The position numbers and the translations under genes were made by a program. Source: Flavobacteriales bacterium (GTDB taxonomy: Bacteria > Bacteroidota > Bacteroidia > Flavobacteriales_D > Crocinitomicaceae). Taken from it: a stretch of 5,258 bases of DNA. Location of the stretch: positions 1 to 5,258 of the forward strand of contig JABJEE010000052.1 in NCBI GenBank assembly GCA_018665005.1, given 5' to 3'. The notes below the pieces were generated by a model. It had not been told where the DNA came from, ran no database searches, and saw nothing but the letters and a program-made list of their open reading frames with translations. Positions 1 through 5,258 of the stretch are shown piece by piece; position 1 is the first letter of the stretch; every line of letters begins with the position of its first letter.

Positions 1-303
1 CATTGCACCACCGCCAACTTCAATCTTACTAACGATTAAGTTTTCTTCTGTGATATCAGCTTCTTCATTTTTTTGTTCCCAGTTGGCAATAGCAGATCTT
101 AAAAGTTTTTCAAGACTTTTAGCTGCATCTTTACTGCTGAACTGTAAAATGTTCAATGCTTTATTAACTTCAACACCACGAATTAAATCGGCTGCTAATC
201 TCATTTTTCTTGGTGAGATAGGTGACTTCTTCAATTGTGCTGTTGCAATTGTTTTTTTATCTGCTTTAAGCTTTTCAGCTCGTAAACGTTTTCTTGCTCC
301 CAT
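1..303 (-). CDS. rplV: 50S ribosomal protein L22 (uL22), 3' end cut off by window edge
   Basis: L22 is a 50S protein that binds 23S rRNA; its long beta-hairpin lines the nascent-peptide exit tunnel opposite L4. The open frame runs from an ATG at 301-303 (MGARKRLRAEKL) for 101 codons to base 1 with no stop. The family core is visible: SPISPRKMRLAADLIRG (residues 27-43) and VNKALNILQFSSKDAAKSLE (46-65), then LRSAIANWEQ, and the first hairpin strand IVSKIEVGGGAM (90-101). The window ends near the tip of the hairpin, beside the site of the E. coli MKR deletion known for macrolide resistance, so that site cannot be read. The missing part should be about 30-40 residues, judged from typical Bacteroidota L22 lengths of roughly 135 residues. 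The N-terminus is about 20 residues longer than in E. coli, which is usual for this phylum. The gene starts 11 bases after rpsS. An AGG lies 5 bases before the ATG, only a weak Shine-Dalgarno candidate. The next gene beyond the left edge is probably rpsC (inference). Confidence 0.97.
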   Translation of the reverse strand, partial: MGARKRLRAEKLKADKKTIATAQLKKSPISPRKMRLAADLIRGVEVNKALNILQFSSKDAAKSLEKLLRSAIANWEQKNEEADITEENLIVSKIEVGGGAM

Positions 304-314
304 AATTACCTGTC

Positions 315-590
315 TTAACGTTTCTTATCTTTTTTACCTGCATGACCACGGAAGTTTCTTGTAGGTGCAAATTCTCCTAATTTGTGACCTACCATGTTTT
401 CCGTAACAAAAACAGGTATGAATTTATTACCATTGTGTACAGCAAATGTTAACCCTACAAAATCAGGGGTGATCGTGGATGCCCGTGACCATGTCTTAAT
501 AACAGACTTACTGTTCGCTGCTTGTGCATCATCAACTCTTTTCATTAGCTTGTAATGAACAAAAGGTGGTTTTTTTAATGAACGACTCAT
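315..590 (-). CDS. rpsS: 30S ribosomal protein S19 (uS19), complete
   Basis: S19 sits in the head of the 30S subunit, contacts 16S rRNA together with S13, and lies near the A-site finger bridge. The 91-residue product matches the usual family length (about 90). It starts MSRSLKKPPFVHYKLMKRVD, as expected for S19. It carries TWSRASTITPDFVGLTFAVHNG (residues 33-54) and the S19 signature region ENMVGHKLGEFAPTRNFRGH (64-83), followed by a lysine-rich tail (GKKDKKR). The stop is TAA. It starts 10 bases after the rplB stop and ends 11 bases before rplV, the standard S10-operon position. The bases before the ATG are A/T-rich (ATATTAGAAT) with no Shine-Dalgarno motif. No residue looks out of place. 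Confidence 0.98.
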   Translation of the reverse strand: MSRSLKKPPFVHYKLMKRVDDAQAANSKSVIKTWSRASTITPDFVGLTFAVHNGNKFIPVFVTENMVGHKLGEFAPTRNFRGHAGKKDKKR

Positions 591-600
591 ATTCTAATAT

Positions 601-1425
601 CTATTTTTTTCTTCTTTCAATAATAAACTTGTCAGAGTATTTACTCTTTGCTCTCGTCTTGTATCCTTTGGCTGGAATACCGTTTCTTGATCGTGGATGT
701 CCTCCTGAATTTTTTCCTTCTCCACCACCCATTGGATGATCAACTGGATTCATTACTACACCACGTACTCTTGGTCTTCTACCCAACCATCTACTTCTAC
801 CAGCTTTCCCTGAAACCGCTAGGTTATGCTCAGAATTTGAAACTGACCCTATCGTTGCTAAACAAGTAATAAGAATCATTCTTGTTTCTCCCGAAGGAAG
901 CTTGATAATCGCATACTTTCCATCTCTTGCATTTAATTGAGCATATGTTCCAGCACCTCTTGCAATACAACCACCTTTTCCTGGTTGCATTTCGATGTTG
1001 TGAATCATAGTACCTAAAGGGATATCAGCCAAATACATAGCATTACCGACTTTTGGCTCTGCTTTTTTACCAGAGATTATCGTGTCACCTGCAGTTAAAC
1101 CTTTAGGTGCAATGATGTATCTTTTTTCACCGTCAGCATAGTATAAAAGAGCAATATTAGCTGTTCTATTTGGATCATACTCAATTCCTTTTACAGTTGC
1201 AGGTATATCGAATTTGTTTCTTTTGAAGTCAATAATACGATACTTCTGTTTGTGTCCACCGCCGATGTAGCGCATGGTCATTTTACCATCATTATTACGA
1301 CCCCCAGATTTCTTTTTCTTAGCTAACAAGCTTTTTTCTGGAGTAGATTTGGTGATCTCTCCGAACTCCAAAGCCACTTTGTGTCTTTGTCCTGGCGTTG
1401 TAGGTTTAAACTTTTTAAGACTCAT
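601..1425 (-). CDS. rplB: 50S ribosomal protein L2 (uL2), complete
   Basis: L2 is one of the most conserved 50S proteins. It binds 23S rRNA, is needed for subunit association (bridge B7b), and its C-terminal part reaches toward the peptidyl-transferase centre. The 274-residue product has normal length. The N-terminal segment KFKPTTPGQRHK (5-16), GRNNDGKMTMRYIGGGHKQ (42-60, RNA-binding) and EYDPNRTANIALLYYADGEK (82-101) form the OB-fold half. The SH3-like half ends with the signature NPVDHPMGGGEG (226-237) and a basic tail ending FIIERRKK. His230 corresponds to E. coli His229 (numbered without the initiator Met), the residue linked to peptidyl-transferase activity, and is kept. The second His of the E. 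coli DHPHGGG motif is Met here, as I recall for Bacteroidota. The stop is TAG, the only non-TAA stop among the seven genes whose stop is visible. It starts 8 bases after rplW with no Shine-Dalgarno motif. Confidence 0.99.
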   Translation of the reverse strand: MSLKKFKPTTPGQRHKVALEFGEITKSTPEKSLLAKKKKSGGRNNDGKMTMRYIGGGHKQKYRIIDFKRNKFDIPATVKGIEYDPNRTANIALLYYADGEKRYIIAPKGLTAGDTIISGKKAEPKVGNAMYLADIPLGTMIHNIEMQPGKGGCIARGAGTYAQLNARDGKYAIIKLPSGETRMILITCLATIGSVSNSEHNLAVSGKAGRSRWLGRRPRVRGVVMNPVDHPMGGGEGKNSGGHPRSRNGIPAKGYKTRAKSKYSDKFIIERRKK

Positions 1426-1433
1426 TTCAGTGA

Positions 1434-1739
1434 TTAATAATTGTTAAATAAATCAATTGTTTCTCCTTCAGCTACAGATACTATAGCTTTTTTCCATTTT
1501 CGGGCTTTTTCTTGAACGATACCTCTGTTGGTATATTTCGTTGAGGCTTTACCACCTCCAAAATTAGCCGTACGTACTTTAGTTACTTGAACACCATACA
1601 TTCTTTCAATCGCATTCTTAATTTCGATTTTGTTTGCAGATTGAATAACCTCGAAAGTGAACCGATTCATCGTTTCCGATGCCATCGTTGCTTTTTCGGT
1701 AATTATAGGTCTCTTTACTATTCCTTGTGTATTTTGCAT
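1434..1739 (-). CDS. rplW: 50S ribosomal protein L23 (uL23), complete
   Basis: L23 binds domain III of 23S rRNA at the mouth of the exit tunnel and is the docking site for trigger factor and the signal recognition particle. The product has 101 residues, normal for the family (about 95-100). The diagnostic N-terminal segment VKRPIITEKAT is at residues 8-18, followed by NRFTFEVIQSANKIEIKNAI (25-44) and ERMYGVQVTKVRTANF (45-60). The basic internal loop FGGGKASTKYTNRG (60-73) and the strand KARKWKKAIVSVAEGETIDL (78-97) complete the fold. The KASTKYTNRG loop resembles flavobacterial L23. The gene starts only 5 bases after the rplD stop (TAAGAGTTATG), so ribosomes leaving rplD probably reinitiate here (inference). 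There is no Shine-Dalgarno motif. The stop is TAA. Confidence 0.98.
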   Translation of the reverse strand: MQNTQGIVKRPIITEKATMASETMNRFTFEVIQSANKIEIKNAIERMYGVQVTKVRTANFGGGKASTKYTNRGIVQEKARKWKKAIVSVAEGETIDLFNNY

Positions 1740-1744
1740 AACTC

Positions 1745-2371
1745 TTAGTTCAGTAAGTTTTCAATTTTCTTAATACTTTCTGACGATACAATAATTTTTG
1801 AAGCGTTCAAAAGATCGTAAGTATTAAATGAATCTGTGGTTACTACTTTTACTTTTTTCAGATTTCTAGAACCCAAGTAAGCATTTTCATTCTTTTCACT
1901 TAAAATGAAAAGCACTTTGTCATTTTCAACTTTCAAAGATGACATCAAAGCTTTAAAGTCTTTGGTTTTAGTTGATAAAGAACTTAAATCGTTCATTACC
2001 ATGATTCCTTTATTCTTTGCCTGAAAAGAAAAAGCCGATTTTCTAGCTAATCTCTTAAGCTTAATATTAAGTTTAAAGTGATAGTTTCTTGGTCTAGGGC
2101 CGAAGATACGTCCACCACCAACTCTCGTACCAGATTTGATGTTACCAGCTCTTGCGCCACCTGTTCCTTTTTGTTTTTTAATCTTCTTGGTTGAACCTGC
2201 AATCTCAGCTCTTTCTTTTGCTTTGTGCGTACCCTGACGTTTATTTGCTAAATGTTGTTTGACATCCAAATAAATCGCATGGTTATTAGGCTCTATGCCA
2301 AAAACATCCTTAGATAGGTCTACAGATTTCTCTGTTGCCTTACCTTTCGCGTCGTGTATTTTTAACTTCAT
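1745..2371 (-). CDS. rplD: 50S ribosomal protein L4 (uL4), complete
   Basis: L4 is an early-assembly 50S protein. Its globular body lies on the subunit surface and a long loop forms the tunnel constriction with L22; in E. coli it also represses the S10 operon. The product has 208 residues, close to the usual 200-210. Visible blocks are IEPNNHAIYLDVKQHLANKR (26-45), RQGTHKAKERAEIAGS (45-60), the extended loop KKIKKQKGTGGARAGNIKSG (62-81), VGGGRIFGPRPRNYHFKLN (84-102), and the C-terminal Rossmann-like half with AYLGSRNLKKVKVVTT (154-169) and YDLLNASKIIVS. Lys68 aligns with E. coli Lys63, the site of macrolide-resistance mutations, and is unchanged. Residues 80-83 read SGTR where most family members have SP followed by a hydrophobic or aromatic pair. 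The ATG overlaps the rplC stop by one base (TAATG), which implies translational coupling. The stop is TAA. Confidence 0.98.
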   Translation of the reverse strand: MKLKIHDAKGKATEKSVDLSKDVFGIEPNNHAIYLDVKQHLANKRQGTHKAKERAEIAGSTKKIKKQKGTGGARAGNIKSGTRVGGGRIFGPRPRNYHFKLNIKLKRLARKSAFSFQAKNKGIMVMNDLSSLSTKTKDFKALMSSLKVENDKVLFILSEKNENAYLGSRNLKKVKVVTTDSFNTYDLLNASKIIVSSESIKKIENLLN

Positions 2372-2373
2372 TA
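2369..2373 (-). promoter_or_regulatory. Overlapping stop/start of rplC and rplD (TAATG)
   Basis: On the minus strand the rplC stop TAA (2373-2371) shares its last A with the rplD start ATG (2371-2369). The preceding 15 bases (ACAATTATAAAGTAA with the stop included) contain no Shine-Dalgarno motif. The likely reading is termination-reinitiation coupling, so that L4 is made mainly by ribosomes that have just finished L3. The overlap is seen directly; the coupling is inferred. Confidence 0.75.
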
Positions 2374-2985
2374 CTTTATAATTGTTAAGGTTGAACCAAT
2401 GGCTCCTGGAACAGAACCTTTAACTACAATAATATTTTTTTCAGCAATAACTTTAAGCACTTTGATATTCGAGATTTTAACTCTTGCATTACCCATTTGA
2501 CCCGCCATTTTCATTCCTTTGAAAACTTTAGCTGGATAAGAAGCAGCTCCAATCGATCCGGGTGCTCTCAATCTGTTATGCTGACCATGTGTTGCTTGAC
2601 CTACACCGGCAAAGTTGTGTCTTTTTACAACACCTTGAAAACCTTTACCTTTTGAAGTACCCGCAACATCAACAAACTCTCCTTCTTCGAAAATGTCAAC
2701 ATTTACAACGTCACCTAAACTTAGGTCTGAGAAGTTGCTAAATTCAACTAAGTCAGTTTTAGGTTCTGTTTTGGCTTTCTTAAAATGACCCTTCAAAGCA
2801 TTTGGAGTGTTTTTTTCTTTCTTACTTCCAAATCCAAGTTGAACAGCATCGTAACCATCTCTGTCTTGAGTCTTAACCTGAGTTACAACACAAGGACCAG
2901 CTTCTATCATCGTGCATGGTAATGCCTTACCCTCGACACTGAAAATGCTAGTCATTCCGATTTTTTTACCAATTATTCCTGGCAT
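2371..2985 (-). CDS. rplC: 50S ribosomal protein L3 (uL3), complete
   Basis: L3 is an assembly-initiator protein of the 50S subunit whose central extension reaches the peptidyl-transferase centre. The product has 204 residues (E. coli 209). The start MPGIIGKKIGMTSIF is the usual Bacteroidota form and leaves no doubt about the initiation codon. Also visible are CTMIEAGPCVVTQVKTQDRD (24-43), the signature DVAGTSKGKGFQGVVKRHNF (106-125), the extension ATHGQHNRLRAPGSIG (131-146), KVFKGMKMAGQMGNARVKI (153-171) and the end VVKGSVPGAIGSTLTIIK. Position 149, aligned with E. coli Gln150 (methylated by PrmB), is Ser here. The start lies 19 bases after the rpsJ stop in the A-rich context TTAATTAAAAAAGTAAAAC, without a Shine-Dalgarno motif. 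The TAA stop overlaps the rplD start by one base. Confidence 0.98.
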   Translation of the reverse strand: MPGIIGKKIGMTSIFSVEGKALPCTMIEAGPCVVTQVKTQDRDGYDAVQLGFGSKKEKNTPNALKGHFKKAKTEPKTDLVEFSNFSDLSLGDVVNVDIFEEGEFVDVAGTSKGKGFQGVVKRHNFAGVGQATHGQHNRLRAPGSIGAASYPAKVFKGMKMAGQMGNARVKISNIKVLKVIAEKNIIVVKGSVPGAIGSTLTIIK

Positions 2986-3004
2986 GTTTTACTTTTTTAA
3001 TTAA

Positions 3005-3310
3005 TTATACTTTAATTTCTACATCAACTCCACTAGGCAATTCTAACTTCATCAAAGCATCAACTGTTTTAGATGAGCTACTATAGATGTCCATTAACCT
3101 TTTGTAAGAGCAAAGTTCAAATTGCTCTCTTGCCTTTTTGTTTACGTGTGGAGATTTCAACACGGTGTAAATTCTCTTGTGTGTAGGAAGCGGAATAGGT
3201 CCACTAACAACAGCACCTGTAGATTTTACAGTCTTAACGATTTTCTCAGCTGATTTGTCAACCAAGTTGTGATCGTAAGATTTTAATTTAATTCGAATTT
3301 TTTGACTCAT
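3005..3310 (-). CDS. rpsJ: 30S ribosomal protein S10 (uS10) / NusE, complete
   Basis: S10 is a 30S head protein with a long hairpin reaching into 16S rRNA. As NusE it also pairs with NusB in antitermination and contacts NusG. The product has 101 residues, the standard length. It shows KIRIKLKSYDHNLVDKSAEK (4-23), the signature AVVSGPIPLPTHKRIYTVLK (33-52), SPHVNKKAREQFELCSYKRL (53-72) and the C-terminal strand LELPSGVDVEIKV (89-101). The start MSQKIRIKLKSYDH is the family's normal start. It opens the S10 cluster and lies 18 bases after the fusA stop. That gap (TAATATAAGCAGAAACAA) is too short for the structured leader that precedes rpsJ in E. coli, so it is probably cotranscribed with fusA (inference). 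The stop is TAA. Confidence 0.99.
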   Translation of the reverse strand: MSQKIRIKLKSYDHNLVDKSAEKIVKTVKSTGAVVSGPIPLPTHKRIYTVLKSPHVNKKAREQFELCSYKRLMDIYSSSSKTVDALMKLELPSGVDVEIKV

Positions 3311-3328
3311 TTGTTTCTGCTTATATTA

Positions 3329-5258
3329 TTATGCAACAACTTTACCATTTGCTTTATCAACTACATCCTGCGCGACGTTTTTTGGAGCTTCAGCATAATG
3401 TGAAAATTCCATCGACGAAGTTGCTCTACCCGATGTAATAGTTCTTAACTGAGTAACGTACCCAAACATCTCTGATAATGGAACGTCTGCCTTCAGAACT
3501 TTTGCCCCGTTTTTGTCATCCATTCCTTTCATCATTCCACGTCTTCTGTTCAAATCACCTACGACATCACCCATATTCTCTTCTGGGGTAATGATTTCAA
3601 TTTTCATAATTGGTTCCAATAGAATTGGTGAACAAGCTTTCATCGCGGATCTGTATGCCATTTTTGCGGCTAACTCAAAGGACAATTGATCTGAATCGAC
3701 CGCATGGAAAGAACCATCAATCAACTCAACTTTCATCGCTTCAACAGGGAATCCAGCAAGAACTCCTGTTTTCATAGATTCTTTAAACCCTTTTTCAATT
3801 GAAGGAATAAATTCTTTTGGAATGTTACCACCTTTAATTTTATTGACAAATTCAAGACCTGTTTTCTCTTGATCCTCTTGTGGCTCAATCTTAACAAGAA
3901 TATCTGCGAACTTACCACGACCACCACTTTGTTTTTTGTACACTTCACGATGATCTGTCGCTGCTGTGATGTCCTCACGATAGGTAACTTGAGGAGCTCC
4001 TTGATTTACTTCTACCTTAAATTCTCTTTTGAGACGATCAACAATGATCTCAAGGTGAAGCTCTCCCATTCCGGAAATGATTGTTTGACCTGATTCCTCA
4101 TCCGTTTTAACCTGGAAAGTAGGATCTTCTTCTGCAAGTTTTTGAAGACCAATAGAGAGTTTATCTGTATCCGCTTGAGTTTTAGGTTCAATAGCAATTC
4201 CAATCACAGGATCTGGGAAGTCCATAGATTCCAGAATAATATGCGCATTCTCAGCACACAATGTGTCTCCTGTTTTAATGTCTTTGAATCCAACAACCGC
4301 TCCAATATCTCCTGCTCCAAGTTCATTCACCTGCTTTTGCTCTTTGGCATGCATTTGAAATATTCTAGAGATTCGTTCTTTATTATTTGATCTTGTATTA
4401 TAAACATAAGATCCAGCGTTAAGCTTACCTGAATATGCTCTAACGAAACATAGTCTTCCTACAAATGGGTCAGTTGCAATTTTAAAAGCAAGTGCAGAAA
4501 AAGGATCATCATATGATGGTTGTCTTACTTCTTCTTCTTCAGTTCTAGGATTGACTCCTTTAATTCCTTCAATGTCTAACGGCGATGGAAGAATCTCCAT
4601 TACCATGTCCAACATCGCTTGAACACCTTTGTTTTTGAAGGCAGAACCACACATCATTGGTACAACTTTACCTGAGATAGTTGCTTCTCTTAATGCATCT
4701 AAAATTTCTCTTTCAGTAAGTGAATTCTCGTCTTCAAAATACTTTTCCATTAGAGTATCATCAAATTCAGCAACAGCTTCTAATAATTCTCCTCTCAATT
4801 GTCTAGCTTCATCGATAACATCATCAGGAATTGGAATTTCTTTAAAGGTCATTCCCATGTCCTCTTCATTCCAAATAATACCTTTAAAGTTGATTAAATC
4901 AACTACTCCTTGAAAATCATCTTCTGAACCAATATTAATTTGAAGTGGTAAAGCATGACTTCCCAACATCTCTCTAACTTGTGAACATACATTTAAAAAG
5001 TCAGCACCTTGACGGTCCATTTTATTTACGAATCCTATTCTAGGAACATTGTAGTTATTTGCTAGTCTCCAGTTTGTTTCAGATTGCGGCTCAACACCAT
5101 CTACTGCAGAGAACAAAAACACCAATCCATCAAGTACTCTTAATGAACGATTCACTTCAACCGTAAAGTCAACGTGTCCCGGTGTGTCAATGATGTTCAT
5201 GTGATATTCCTGACCTCTATAGTTCCAGTCTAAAGTTGTTGCAGCAGAAGTAATGGTA
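3329..5258 (-). CDS. fusA: Translation elongation factor G (EF-G), 5' end cut off by window edge
   Basis: EF-G is the ribosomal translocase: it hydrolyses GTP to move tRNAs and mRNA after peptide-bond formation, and with RRF it splits post-termination ribosomes. The frame extends past the internal ATG at 5198-5200 to base 5258, giving 642 readable residues. These begin TITSAATTLDWNYRGQEYH (switch I end), then NIIDTPGHVDF (visible residues 21-31; G3 motif with catalytic His28), NKMD (78-81; G4) and CGSAFKN (203-209; G5). Domain II follows from about 245 (FSALAFKIATDPFVGRL). Next come domain III (EDPTFQVKTDEESGQTIISG and MGELHLEIIVDRLKREF), domain IV (YKKQSGGRGKFADI, GSFHAVDSDQLSFELAAK) and domain V (LLEPIMKIEI to SSMEFSHYAEAP). 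About 60 N-terminal residues including the P-loop are missing, by comparison with E. coli (704 residues). The intact G3-G5 motifs and operon position indicate the main EF-G rather than a divergent paralogue. The stop is TAA. Upstream neighbours are probably rpsG and rpsL (inference). Confidence 0.98.
   Translation of the reverse strand, partial: TITSAATTLDWNYRGQEYHMNIIDTPGHVDFTVEVNRSLRVLDGLVFLFSAVDGVEPQSETNWRLANNYNVPRIGFVNKMDRQGADFLNVCSQVREMLGSHALPLQINIGSEDDFQGVVDLINFKGIIWNEEDMGMTFKEIPIPDDVIDEARQLRGELLEAVAEFDDTLMEKYFEDENSLTEREILDALREATISGKVVPMMCGSAFKNKGVQAMLDMVMEILPSPLDIEGIKGVNPRTEEEEVRQPSYDDPFSALAFKIATDPFVGRLCFVRAYSGKLNAGSYVYNTRSNNKERISRIFQMHAKEQKQVNELGAGDIGAVVGFKDIKTGDTLCAENAHIILESMDFPDPVIGIAIEPKTQADTDKLSIGLQKLAEEDPTFQVKTDEESGQTIISGMGELHLEIIVDRLKREFKVEVNQGAPQVTYREDITAATDHREVYKKQSGGRGKFADILVKIEPQEDQEKTGLEFVNKIKGGNIPKEFIPSIEKGFKESMKTGVLAGFPVEAMKVELIDGSFHAVDSDQLSFELAAKMAYRSAMKACSPILLEPIMKIEIITPEENMGDVVGDLNRRRGMMKGMDDKNGAKVLKADVPLSEMFGYVTQLRTITSGRATSSMEFSHYAEAPKNVAQDVVDKANGKVVA

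Noticed and set aside
309..311. AGG five bases before the rplV start as a Shine-Dalgarno site
   Set aside because: Three bases with short spacing is weak, none of the other six starts has such a motif, and the probable phylum makes little use of Shine-Dalgarno pairing.
50..364. Plus-strand open frame of 104 codons with hydrophobic stretches
   Set aside because: It lies antisense to rplV and the end of rpsS, both certain genes. The hydrophobic residues come from reading lysine-rich codons backwards (AAA/AAG becomes TTT/CTT). It has no recognisable domain and no start signal.
1559..1566. TAATTTTG on the minus strand inside rplW, matching the Bacteroidota -7 promoter pattern TANNTTTG
   Set aside because: No matching TTG element is seen at the expected distance upstream, it lies inside a coding region encoding conserved residues (KVRTANFGGG), and a single 8-base match in AT-rich DNA is expected by chance.
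3772..3978. Minus-strand out-of-frame open frame inside fusA (also 4012-4203)
   Set aside because: Both lie wholly within the fusA coding frame, which is uninterrupted and conserved across them. Their products are lysine/leucine-rich without family features.
4629..4913. Plus-strand open frame of 94 codons
   Set aside because: It is antisense to the GTPase domain of fusA, with serine/leucine-rich low-complexity content typical of a shadow frame. Other plus-strand frames at 524-739, 648-869, 3869-4093 and 4142-4390 fail for the same reason.
5198..5200. Internal ATG as the real start of fusA
   Set aside because: The frame continues upstream to the window edge with TITSAATTLDWNYRGQEYH, the conserved end of EF-G switch I. 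The ATG encodes a Met within the conserved region just before NIIDTPGH. The gene is simply cut by the window edge.
1..5258. Possible new defence, mobile, CRISPR or RNA element in the window
   Set aside because: Every base except junctions of 5 to 19 bases belongs to a recognisable translation gene. There are no inverted repeats with transposase, no direct-repeat arrays, no tRNA-like sequence and no unexplained open frame.

Overview
The window holds seven complete or nearly complete translation genes plus one partial gene, all on the minus strand. Read in the direction of transcription (high to low coordinates) the order is fusA (5' end cut off by the window edge), rpsJ, rplC, rplD, rplW, rplB, rpsS, rplV (3' end cut off by the window edge). 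This is the junction of the classical str operon (rpsL-rpsG-fusA) with the S10 operon. The genes fill almost the whole window: gaps are 5 to 19 bases, and rplC and rplD overlap by one base. No stretch longer than 20 bases is free of coding sequence.

The organism is most probably a member of the Bacteroidota, likely near the Flavobacteriia. The evidence is protein-level: the L4 segments IEPNNHAIYLDVKQ and RQGTHKAKERAE, the L2 active-site region NPVDHPMGGGEG, the L3 start MPGIIGKKIGMTS, and the EF-G segment RSNNKERISRIFQMHA are all as I recall them from that phylum. Direct fusA-rpsJ adjacency with no tuf gene between them fits, as do the A-rich start contexts without a clear Shine-Dalgarno sequence and the visibly AT-rich composition. 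A genus cannot be named from this sequence alone.

The products work together in one process. EF-G drives tRNA-mRNA translocation. S10 and S19 belong to the head of the 30S subunit. L2, L3, L4, L22 and L23 are 50S proteins: L2 and L3 approach the peptidyl-transferase centre, L4 and L22 form the exit-tunnel constriction, and L23 forms part of the tunnel exit site. I infer that they are transcribed together from a promoter beyond the right edge, upstream of rpsL or fusA. No promoter, terminator or S10-type leader can be placed inside the window.

I found no undescribed system, mobile element, CRISPR array, RNA gene or significant repeat. The points worth a second look are modest: an unusual four-residue segment in the L4 tunnel loop, the absence in L3 of the glutamine methylated by PrmB in E. 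coli, a His-to-Met change in L2, the missing S10 leader, the stop/start overlap of rplC and rplD, and the lack of Shine-Dalgarno motifs even in highly expressed genes.
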